Shown one piece after another: positions 32,482 to 42,527 of a stretch of 64,000 bases of DNA. Every line of letters begins with the position of its first letter. Position 1 is the first letter of the stretch. Source of the stretch: Bedellia somnulentella (taxonomy: Eukaryota; Arthropoda; Insecta; Lepidoptera; Bedelliidae); contig OY755178.1 of assembly GCA_963576735.1 (NCBI GenBank), forward strand, positions 14,136,001 to 14,200,000. The letters run 5' to 3'. Below the pieces are notes generated by a model. The model was not told where the DNA came from. It saw nothing but the letters and a program-made list of their open reading frames with translations, and searched no databases. The position numbers were made by a program, and so were the translations under genes.

Positions 32482-33898
32482 TTAGTTCCCATTGGGGTAG
32501 GCAGAGACTATCGATCGCCACTTTGTACGATCCTGGCACACCTCTCTGGCTTCGTTTACATCCATCAATCTTTTCATACATGCTCTTTTATTCTTCATAC
32601 TGCGGACACCTGCCTTTTTGAGCACATTTTCTATTTGATCCAAATGTGTCCTCCGAGGTCGTCCTCTACTAACATTACCTTCCACATTGGCTCTATATAT
32701 CTCTTTCACCAATTTACTGTCATCCATCCTCTCTATGTGCCCAAACCAACTCAACATTCCTTTTTCTATCTTTCTTATGATATCATCTTTTACACCACAC
32801 CTTTCACGAATAACATCATTCCTCACCCGATCACATAACCTTACATTACACACTTTTCTGAGGGATCTCATTTCTACTGCATTCACTCTGCTTTCATGCT
32901 TCTTTTGCCACACCCAACATTCACTGCCATACATAAGCGTAGGAACAAGGACAGCATTATTCAAGCCATTCGGGCCTTTTCAGACATCGACTGACTAGAC
33001 ATTAGACTATCCAGTGCGCCATTTACCGCATTGCCGTTTTTCACTCTTCTCTCGATATCTTCATCACACTTTCCATCCCTAGTAAACAAACTTCCTAAAT
33101 ATACAAACTCATTCACTTGTTCCACTTTCTTACCATTTATCTCAATCACGCATTCGGTCATATTCACCTCTCTCTCAAAAACCATAGTTTTTGTTTTATC
33201 CACATTCACCCTCATTCCCTTTTTTTCAAAAAACGCACATGCAATATTCATCATCTCTTGCAGCTCTTCCACCGATGATGCAAGTAGTACTTGATCGTCG
33301 GCATATAAGAGGCATTTAATGATGATACCGTGATAGCCCAGTGGGTAGAACACTCGGTTATCGTGCAAACGACTAGTGTTCAAATCCTGGGTCGGGCCTA
33401 CACCAATTTGTCTTTTCTAAAGACATATGTGTGGTTAATTTATCATGGTCGTTAACGGTGAGGGAAAACATCGTGAGGAAACCCACATGGCTGAGTTGTA
33501 CTTAGTCATGTGACAGTGTATTCGCACGAAACGGCGATAGGCCTGCCCCCTATCACGTGAGTACACTGTCCATGCAAAACGTGGGTACTCTGAACAGCGG
33601 GTGACAAAGTCACGTGATGTTCAGAAATTCGGCGTGAACGTTTATGTTTATGTTATGGTTTGTTAATGATGAATCCACCCATTCTCAATCCATAATCACT
33701 TTCACGCAACTCTGTTAAACAGTCATCCATGAACAAATTGAAGAGCCACGGGGAAGCTACACAACCCTGTCGGACACCCCGAGAGATCCCGAACCAGTCA
33801 GTATTTTCCCCGTTTACTCTCACACATGCACTGGAATCCTCATAGAGTGATACCAGTGCACGTATAAGTCGACTCCCCAAACCGAACTTAGAAATGTC
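32482..33898 (-). pseudogene. RTE reverse transcriptase and C-terminal domain, broken by a SINE and a 1-nt deletion
   Basis: Three open pieces together cover RT to the C-terminus. 33898-33673 reads SKFGLGSRLIRALVSLYEDS and GVRQGCVASPWLFNLFMDD. After the SINE, 33315-32961 continues CLLYADDQVLLASS (catalytic YADD) to SMSEKARMA. A single-base loss near 32964 shifts the frame before VLVPTLMYGSECWVWQ, WFGHIERMDD and the end DRTKWRSIVSAYPNGN. Joining across the SINE, using one copy of the 10-bp duplication, reads GGFIIKCLLYADD in frame. The SINE therefore hit a previously open frame. The N-terminal endonuclease is absent. Confidence 0.9.
33326..33662 (+). mobile_element. Family B tRNA-derived SINE inserted in the RTE, 10-bp target duplication
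   Basis: The head has an A box (TAGCCCAGTGGG) and a B box (GTTCAAATCC). The body contains TAATTTATCATGGTCGTTAA, GAGGGAAAACATCGTGAGGA, CTATCACGTGAGTACACTGT and CGGCGTGAACGTTTATG. TTAATGATGA flanks it at 33316-33325 and 33663-33672. About 33 bp of the 3' region, including the CCCCTTCGGGG hairpin, are deleted. Confidence 0.92.
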
Positions 33899-33899
33899 G

Positions 33900-33953
33900 A
33901 TATTTTCATTATCGACATTAGTATAAAAATATTAATGTCGATAATGAAAATAT
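33900..33953. repeat. 21-bp perfect inverted repeat spanning the RTE 5' junction
   Basis: ATATTTTCATTATCGACATT (33900-33919, plus A) is the reverse complement of the segment at 33933-33953. The 12-nt spacer is essentially the target-site duplication. Confidence 0.9.
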
Positions 33954-35459
33954 TGTCATTCTGTTAAACAATTTTATTGTACTAAGTATTTTATAAACAG
34001 TTATTTTTTAATGGAACGAACAAGAAAGATTGCTCATAAATTGATCTTTCAGGAAAAAGCGAATCATATGACTGTTTTTTTTGTAAAAATGCCTTAAAAA
34101 ATATGTATAAGTTTCTTTGGGTACCCATACTTTTACTTATTCTTGCGCATATATATAGACAAGGATCTGAAATATACAGACAGTGCTCCTTTTTTTGCTT
34201 TGCTAAAAACATAATGCCTGCGAGCCACCCTCTGTTATTAAAATACCTACACATCGTCTGGCAGCTGTAGCCGTTTCACAAAAACACCGGACAAACACTT
34301 TAACAACAAGTTTTATCCAATCGATAAATTAAAGGTTCATCACGAACCGTTTCATACATGTTCACTGTATAATCATGAATTTCATCTCTCATCATTTCTG
34401 AATCACAATTTCGCGTAAAAGTTACGGAAATCCCCAGTATTGGGCGAAATGGTTTTATCCATACTATGTTGATACCATGATCAATTTCTTATTTTTTTTA
34501 AAAACTTGAGTTGAAATTATGTTACTTTTAATCAACATCATACAATTTACAATTTCACACAATGACTAATAATTTAATGTTTTCCATCCGTCGGTAATAT
34601 TTAAAATTAATAGGAATATGTAGTGTTTTACAGTGAACCTTATATCTTTTCAATAGATTTTAAAACAAGTCGACTAGGGCCATATTGTAATTCATAATTT
34701 GTAGGTTATTCTATGCATTATAATCATCATGTACAGACTCATAACATTAGCCTCCATCTAAACTAGTCCGGTAATCATACATTTCTTAAAAACCAGTCAA
34801 CCATGTTACATACCTAATGAAAACTGTTATTGGTAAAGTTCAAAGAAACAGCCTCCCATGACCAATGCAAACAGGCACGCATGCATTCTGTCCAAATCAA
34901 GAGTGTTCTAGAAATGGTATTATGTCAAATTGCTCAGTAGCCATCTCTGCACATAATTTTACACCCCATACAGATCGTGAACAATTTATTCTTTCAATTT
35001 CTTGCATTATTGACGCTCTTATTGTGATGGTGTAAGTACTATAGTATTTTTCCTGGTGTAATTTTAACGATCCATCTTTTTAAAAATGTATCCCTGAATT
35101 TACATGACTTTTATTGCGTTTCTCATAAGGGTCAAAATAAGTGATGTTGCGTTATTCCGATCCGGTCACGATTGAAGGTGTAATTTGGTAAATGCCTAAG
35201 GGCATTCCTCGCCTTCGATTATAGTGCAGGCGCGTATACGCTTTTTTAAACTATAAGAGTAATTTCTTAATTATAAAATGTCATTGCAAAACAAACAAGC
35301 TAAGACAAGAGCAACTGAGAAGAATTCCTTTCTGATAAGTTAAAAAATTTACAAACATATGTCTAGAGCCTAGAGCCTTTTGTAGTTGTACATCACCCGC
35401 GGGAAAAAAGGAGAGTGCTAAGCTAAGCCATAGAACAACGGATATACTCTTATAATGAC
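33954..35459. other. Intergenic, no recognised feature
   Basis: AT-rich, without gene or named repeat. Around 35175-35225 GAAGGTG...CGCCTTCG can form a loose stem. Confidence 0.35.
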
Positions 35460-35527
35460 ATACATACATACATACATACATATTCTCACGCCGTTAGTTC
35501 CCATTGGGGTAGGCAGAGACTATCGAC
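35460..35527 (-). mobile_element. RTE LINE, extremely truncated 3' tail
   Basis: Only an ACAT-repeat tail, ATTCTCACGCCGTTAGTTCC, CATTGGGGTAGGCAGAGACT and ATCGA remain. This ~65-bp stub is the 3' recognition module of the RTE. Confidence 0.85.
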
Positions 35528-37534
35528 TATATAATGACATAAAAGTTAATCTTATTTTATATTTTAAATTGACATTGTTTAAATTCTTAAAAAGAATATT
35601 TTTTTCACATTAATCGATCATGTAAAAATCTAATCAATGCCACCATTTTTGGAAGAGTTCAATCACGAAAAATCTGATCACATTAGTGATTAGTCAACAA
35701 CTTTGGTTATTGAAACCAAAGCAACTCTTTTTTGTTACTAAAGTGCCAATTAGATGATTGATTTCTTGATGAAGGGTCATTGGCGCCTCAGAGACACTTA
35801 AGAAATGAAGTATTAGACGTCAGTTTTCCATGATCTAATCATTTATCCTGTCAAGAGAGGATTAAAATGACACAGATATGAAAAAGCAGTATTCTTAAGG
35901 CTTCGAACATGTCCGCACTGTTGCTAGCTTTTTACTCAGTAACATTATGTCTTTTCAATATTTTATTTCCACACAATACTAGAACAAGCACTATTCCAGT
36001 GTTAGTCTTGTTATAAAATAATTGGTTTCTCCTCTGTGATCAATTATGTCGTTTTTTTACTATGGCCCATATCACTTAAATATTTTATAACTTTAACATA
36101 ATAACTTTATTAGTATAAGATAACTTAAAAAACTTTACTTACAATTAGGGTTTGTAAGTTATTTAACTTACAAACCCTAACATTAACAAAATGTACGCAA
36201 AATTAATAAAAACGATTTTTTTGATGATTCGAAACAATTTTTGAGAGGCGATGGAAATCCAAATGGTATTTATTTTTACGAACGAATGAATATGTTAATA
36301 ATATATAATTCACAGTCTTTAGAAGGTGATAAAACCTAAATAAATAAATATCGTGAAAAGATAAGCATAAAAAATTAATTTATTCTATTTTCAATATATA
36401 TAAATTTATTGAGGATGATTTGCTCCTCCAATCACAGTAAATATTCAAAGGCAGACAATTTTGGGTTAAATCTTCATACTTCCTTTGTTTAATTCCTTTA
36501 AACTTTGTCCATACAGCATTGTGTTTTTTACTTACAGTAGTTAATTTGTCTGTCAGGTCACGAAACAGCACATTATAAAGCAGACTCAGCTGCTAATGTT
36601 ATTTGATGTCCTTCAATTTAACCGCAAATTAAATATTAATCATATTTTCTTATTGTAGAGTAACAACTATTTAGGTTCTTGTTCCTATTATATTAATAAA
36701 GCGGTTCTACTCACGATTTCATTAGATTGAAATATCAAGTAAAAACATACACAGTTTCACACAAAATAAGCCTTCAGTAGTTATCCATTTTAGTCTGAAT
36801 TAAAACAGATGTACACTTTTGTACAATAGTAATGACTAAACGTCAAGAGATGCATGACTATGCTCTTATTCATTTTAAATTAATATTCATCTTTTCTCGC
36901 AACAGTGACGAACAAAATTATAACTATTAGGAACTTACTGACTAACAAGGTACCAAAATTTAATATGTTTAAAAGATCCAGCGTGGCACCACGCAATATG
37001 TACAGCTATTCTCATTGATGAACATTGATAAACCGCCAACTGTAAGTTTAGTCTCTAATATCTTCTAGACCACTATTTATCTTAAAACTTAACAGTATTT
37101 ATCATCATGAATCACTTTAAAACAATAACCAGAAACGTTCAATAACTGTAATTAGCAAACACTGTCTACCTCGGCTATTAGAAGAATGGGCCACTGTAAA
37201 TTTGTATGCTGCGACAGAGAATATGCGCTTACACTTTATAACAAGTCCAAGTGGTACGTTAGAATAAATTACATACTAGAGGTATTAGGATAGAGGTACA
37301 CTGTAAATTTTACGAGGTAAGCTTTTATATGAGATGGTTTTGTCTTAGAGGGGTTTTTTATGTCATGATTATACCTTCCCAAAAAAAATAAAACCTTAAA
37401 CTAATTAATCGTCAGTATCCTTATACGAAATTTGAAAATATTCGAACTTAAGTTTATTTATTTGTCGTGACCTTCAATTTTTAGTTTAATGAGAATCTAA
37501 AGTAATCAAAAAACCAATACATAAATATATATAT

Positions 37535-37569
<35 letters not shown>

Positions 37570-38247
37570 AATATATTTTCTGTATATATATAAATATATA
37601 TACAGAAAATTTTAAACACGAAAATTAAAAAATGTTGTTATTTAACCGATTTATTTACCAGTAACCATTTTTTTCCTCTCCTCTGCCATTGTTTAGTTCC
37701 TAGCAACTTAAAGCTTCTAAAAATCTTGAAAAATATACACTCTGAAATATGGACTACCTCCGTTTTGGGGTTAAATTTGAGATGACCAAATAATGATGCA
37801 CAAAACCTAACTTTTCTATAAAATATCCAAGCCAATACACAAGTAAATGGTGTGCAAGCAGCCTTAAGATTAAAGTTCACCCGTAATAGTTGGAAAGCTT
37901 TGTCATACTGTATAGTCTCATTACTTTAATGCGTTAGTGCTTTCATCTTGTCTGACATTTGGTTCCTTATTATTATATTGTGTTACGGAAATTCGACACG
38001 GCTCGTCCACGTTATCAAAATGTACGTTCGACGCCTTGTCGCTTTGATTTCAAAATATATTGGCGACCATGTTTTACAAAGTAATTGCCTCTTTTACGCT
38101 TGATTCGGTTTGAAATAGTATACAAGCAAGGAATCATGATATTTTTAGCGACACGCATTCTCTGTCATTTTATTTGGTATTTAAAAACTCGTGGAAGGGT
38201 ATAATTTGAGTGTTTTTGTTCATGAAAACCTCATGTGGGGATTAATT
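35528..38247. other. Intergenic block, few recognisable repeats
   Basis: Apart from the hairpin at 36145 and an AT-dinucleotide tract at 37526-37610 (which itself ends in a palindrome, ATTTTCTGTATATATAT with inverse), nothing supportable was found. Confidence 0.35.
36145..36180. repeat. Perfect 16-bp hairpin
   Basis: TTAGGGTTTGTAAGTT, a 4-nt loop ATTT, then AACTTACAAACCCTAA. No neighbouring gene, and no T run that would make it terminator-like. Confidence 0.85.
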
Positions 38248-38400
38248 TTTGACACGGGTGGGGAACGAACCCGCGACCTCCGGGTATAAGCCCCCGTAGC
38301 TCTGCCAATTGAGCTACAGTGTTAATGGCTTCCAGTGCGAAATTCTTGTATGCTTTGTTTCTTTTACGCTTTTAAGTAGTGTTTGCGTTACCTACCTCCC
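38248..38400 (-). repeat. tRNA-like dispersed repeat, copy 1
   Basis: On the minus strand GGAGGTAGGTAACGCAAACA, TAAAAGCGTAAAAGAAACAA and AGAATTTCGCACTGGAAGCC are followed by a tRNA-like TGTAGCTCAATTGGCAGAGC...GCGGGTTCG. The whole ~150 bp, 5' flank included, is shared with 55301-55454, so it is a repeat and not a tRNA gene. Confidence 0.8.
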
Positions 38401-38420
38401 CGCCGGTGTCGTAATTTTTA

Positions 38421-38662
38421 CATACATACATATACTCACGGCTATAAATCCCTAGATGGGGTAGCCAGAGCCAGCTTTAAAATTCCTCAGCCACTTTTGA
38501 AAAGTTAAATGGGGAAAAGATGGTAAAATAAAGGTTGTTGGTGATGGGTCTCCAACCTCATCGCCCAAAAATCCCTTAAAAGCCCCAATACCGTTAGTCG
38601 CCTCTTACGTACACCCACCGGAAGAAATAGGGTAGTGCTATTCTAAGCCGACACTACAAAGC
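38421..38662 (-). mobile_element. Family A SINE-like repeat, full length
   Basis: In reverse from ACATACATACATATACTCAC to TATTCTAAGCCGACACTACA, with CGGCTATAAATCCCTAGATG, CAACCTCATCGCCCAAAAAT and GTCGCCTCTTACGTACACCC. Confidence 0.92.
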
Positions 38663-38807
38663 TGTATTAATTTTGTTTCCTTTATTAATCCTTTATTTAT
38701 TCGTAGAAGGGTAGTTACTTCTGGCAAATGTCCAAATATTTATTCATACACGGTTTGTAATTGTATGTTCAACGCTGTTAAATAAAGTAATACAAGTCTT
38801 ATTGTAA

Positions 38808-38923
38808 TACATACATACATATACTCACGGCTATATTCCCCTAGAGGGGGTAACCAGAGCTAAGGAATTATAAATTCCTCAGCCACTTTTGGAAGTTGAG
38901 TGGGGAAAAGATTGGGGGAAAGA
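38808..38923 (-). mobile_element. Family A SINE-like repeat, 5'-truncated, with target duplication
   Basis: Flanked by TCTTATTGTAA on both sides (38797-38807 and 38924-38934). Only the 3' half of the family is present, as expected for target-primed insertion with early stop of reverse transcription. Confidence 0.92.
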
Positions 38924-38934
38924 TCTTATTGTAA

Positions 38935-39110
38935 ATTGGATCTATAAGGGATTCTTATGCGATACGGTTGAAGACCAATCACTAACTAAACTAATAATGA
39001 CTAACTATTCAAACTTAACAATCTTTTCCCCACCAAATATCACAGTACAAATAGGCAATTGTGAATTTTGAAACTCTCACAACTCTTTTTTGGAAGTTAT
39101 ACCTGTGTCC
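38935..39110 (+). mobile_element. Family A SINE-like repeat, diverged, opposite orientation
   Basis: TATAAGGGATTCTTATGCGA, TACGGTTGAAGACCAATCAC and CAATCTTTTCCCCACC follow the middle of the family. It lies directly behind the inverted truncated copy. Confidence 0.5.
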
Positions 39111-40208
39111 AAATGTCATGTCATATTCGGAAATTAAGAACTCCTACCATACCTACAGAGTCATACGGTGTCTATGACTATTTTTATATTCTCAGATGTC
39201 ATTTTGCTTTACTTTTGAATTGAGTAATGTACTCTTGTAGTGTTCGCGTAACAAAAAAAAAGCAGATAAAGTGCTAATGGATAAATATATGGTTTGCATG
39301 GCTTTGGTATTTCTCAATTATACTCGTAAATTCATACATATATATTCTTTACAATCTCAACCACGCTCATTAGCTACGATTCTAGTATTATTGAAGTTGA
39401 CAGGCTTCCATTACACCTTCCCCTTAAGCTTTTTATTAGATATATATTAACTATTATGAAGACGTCTATTTAATACGCTATTTCTTTACTATTTAATATA
39501 GTGTGTTCCTTTCCGTACTTTTTAAAAACTACATTTATAAAAGATTATTTATCATTAATTTATTGAAAAATTGATTTTAAAAGTTTGTCATTGTATTTTA
39601 AGAAGCTCTTTATAAATCAGCTAGAAACTAAACAAGGTGCTTTTGGAAATTGAGATCAAAGATCAGAATCCTGTATAAAATATATATTTTAAAAAACTAT
39701 TAACCTCTATCATCGACCAGTCTTAAAATCTCCCTTTCTGACGTCACATCTCGACTGAAAGCAACATCGAAAAGGTTGTTCACACTTGTATGCAAGGCAA
39801 TAACAACTATCTGCATATTAGCGTGATTAAAAATATTTTAATTGCACTGCACCAGGGCGGTGATGAGAGGCAATCATACGGGTTTATGAAGCGTCATCAT
39901 CAATTTGTTAACCATCCAACCGAGGGACTCCGTGAACCACAAGCTTCGGCTGCTAATACCGTATATTTAAAACAGAAGTACTATATTTATGGTTATTTCT
40001 TTTAGAACGAGTGTTACTTGATATTGAAAATGTTCTCTTTTTGTAGTAAAGACACTGCGAGGTAAAACGAACAGTTAAAATGTTGTTTAGGATAACCTTG
40101 ATCTTGTCAACAGGATGAGTATTTTATATTCTTGTTTTTGCTTCGTTCCAAATAAAGTGGTTACTCTCGCATTTGCACATGATATTCCTATAAAAGTTTA
40201 ATATAATA
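39111..40208. other. Intergenic, no recognised feature
   Basis: At 39841-39990 one short frame (HQGGDERQSYGF, HHQFVNHPTEGLREPQ) looks protein-like in composition, but no splice sites or family could be tied to it. Confidence 0.3.
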
Positions 40209-40400
40209 CTAGTGGGTAACCCTGGCTGACCCTGGTCCAATAAAATGAGTTTATTTTGAAATTTTCCGACCAATCACAGCGCAGCTCTTTTGAATTTCTA
40301 GTATTTTTTTCTGATTGGCCGGTTTGAAAAAATTCCGACCAATCACAGCGCATCTCTGATCGACTGAAGTTTGCGCGCGCTTATAGCAAAGTCTATGGGC
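40209..40400 (-). repeat. Unclassified repeat with clustered CCAAT boxes; possible Helitron 3' end
   Basis: CCGACCAATCACAGCGCA occurs twice (40267-40283 and 40336-40352) with an inverted TGATTGG between them. On the minus strand the left edge reads GGGTTACCCACTAGT, similar to a Helitron 3' end. No ORF follows on either side. Confidence 0.4.
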
Positions 40401-42149
40401 CAAAATCGAAACTTTGAAATTCTGTAACAATTAACTTAATTCAGTTACATCAGATGTCTGAATTTTGTGCACACCACGGCCGCGAACTGTACAGAATGAT
40501 ACCTGAACCAAATTTCTAGCTTAACTCATCGCGTCACAGGCTTCCGGGCAAGAAAGAGGCTTACAGAAATAATTAATGAAGATACTGAAATAATATATAA
40601 AGATACTATCACAATTATCCTAAGTTCTATATCGTACATGAAACGATGATGAGATGATGATAATTTATTAGATGAGATTAAAGCATACATAGTCAATACG
40701 CATACATGCGCCTAAACATAAATATTTACAACAACACCAACAAAAAAAACTAAGTCCTTTATACTCCATAACAGTCTCATATTTTTGGATAATACATTTT
40801 GTTTCTATTTTGTACAAGAAAAACGAGACTGGTTTTTATTCTATCCCGAGGGTTGACTTAGAAGTCAATTGTGTTAAGACTGGGTATAGTTATACCAGTT
40901 GCAATAATTTTAGCGCCCTTAGCCGGTTTCAACCGGTTTTGAGAAAAAACTAGAGTCACTAAGGTGTTATAAGGTATGTCTCTGCAGCGTCTATGTGACT
41001 TTCCCTTATGCCGCTTTACGTAGTTTCATAAAAAGGACATTCCATGAGATTTAATTAACGATTTTGTCTATATTGGTATTTGTGCTGAAAGCATATTGAG
41101 TCATCATTACGGTCTAATTAATAAGACTATGAATACGTTTAGAAGAATAATCTTTAAAGGTTGGCAGAGGTACTAATCGTTCTAAAATGAAGTTGTTCAC
41201 TTGATGTGGATTGTACAACTCTAATGTAAGTGTAATCGTTTTATGTTTACAGCATTTCATGCATACAATGATTTATATTTTATCTCTTTAAAAACGCATA
41301 CGAGCTACCTATATACATTTTTTTCTGTAAAATTAAAATATACCAACTGATTTTTATACATGTAACTCTGTGATAAAAACCGGGCTAAATATAGACATGA
41401 AATGTCTACATCATAATACAAAAAACTCAATCTTCTCCATCCTATTCATAAATCAAAAAGCTCACATGCTTAATCGAAGGGAAAATCAATCAGACAATAA
41501 GTAATTTGATTAGTAATAGATATAATAGTATTAGAGCAATGTTATTAATTTCCATAAGGGGCAAGCCGGGAGCGAAGCGCATAAATATTGCTGTAAAAGG
41601 CACTCCGATAGAAGCTAGCATATATTTTGAATTGGCTATTATTTAAATGAGATATTCAATAAGACGATGCTCGATTAAATGGACAGGAGCTTCGTCTGCA
41701 TTACACTTTATATTAGAGCTTATTGTCGGTTTAACAGCGATATAAATTATATTTAACAACCTGCGAATTGGCGGAGCTCCACTTAGGGTAATGGTCTGGT
41801 ATTTGTTCTAATATCTTGTATTCCAGTGTTTTGCTGTAAATGGTAGTGCTTTAATAAGGTCTCTTGTTATCAGAGCTTTGATTGTGCTTTTTCTGTTTCA
41901 GTTTATTACCTCTAGTACGACTACTAAATGTAAATATGTTTGTTTCTTTGCTAGTAATGTAGATGCGATGATAGTAATGGTAAAACGTTGGAGCTTTAAA
42001 AGCTTCTAAAACTGTTTTTTTTTATTTTAAACCCTATAACTGCATGTACTATTATGATTAGTGACCACTTTTTTATGCACTTCGGTTATAAAAAATAATA
42101 CTTTTTGCTACGATTTTTGCCATTGTTTCCTTTCTAAAGGTATATTGCA
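40401..42149. other. Intergenic, no recognised gene
   Basis: A weak match to the family B 3' part in reverse (GGTTGGCAGAGGTACTAATC near 41159) is the only repeat trace noted. Confidence 0.35.
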
Positions 42150-42166
42150 TGTTATGTTTTAATTGG

Positions 42167-42510
42167 ATAGCTCAATGGGTAGAACACCGGTTAACGTGCA
42201 AGTGACTAGTGTTCAAATCCCGGGTCGGGCCTACACCAATTTGTCTTTTATAAAGACATATGTGTGGTTAATTTATCACGGTTGTTAACGGTGAGGGAAA
42301 ACATCGTGAGGAAACCCACATGACGTTCGACACACGTGACGACATTCGCACAAAACGGCGATAGGCCTACCTTCTATCACGTGAGTACACTGTCCATGCA
42401 AAACGTGGGTACTCTGTACGCCAGGTGACAATGTCACGTGATGTTCAGAAGTATTAGTACCTCTGCCAACCCCTTCGGGGATATTCGGCGTGAACGTTTA
42501 TGTTATGTTA
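42167..42510 (+). mobile_element. Family B tRNA-derived SINE, full length, with target duplication
   Basis: A box TAGCTCAATGGG and B box GTTCAAATCCCGGGTCGG. The 3' end is CTCTGCCAACCCCTTCGGGG, ATATTCGGCGTGAACG and TTATG repeats. TGTTATGTTTTAATTGG lies on both sides (42150-42166 and 42511-42527); part of this overlaps the TTATG tail, so the minimal duplication is TTTTAATTGG. Confidence 0.92.
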
Positions 42511-42527
42511 TGTTATGTTTTAATTGG

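Larger units (their letters stand above)
32459..33918 (-). mobile_element. RTE LINE, 5'-truncated, with 13-bp target duplication, split by a SINE B
   Basis: TAGTATAAAAATA occurs at 32446-32458 and again at 33919-33931 as a target-site duplication. The 3' end is ACGGCGTGAGAATATGTATG with an ATGT tail. The outermost ~19 bp at the 5' end are not RTE but an inverted copy of the flanking target sequence. Confidence 0.9.

Noticed and set aside
33326..33400. tRNA gene in the SINE B heads
   Set aside because: Only A and B boxes are preserved; the sequence is dispersed in many copies with target duplications.
39790..40005. Possible host exon with the string HHQFVNHPTEGLREPQ
   Set aside because: Composition looks coding for ~40 codons, but no family, no convincing splice sites and no neighbouring exons were found.
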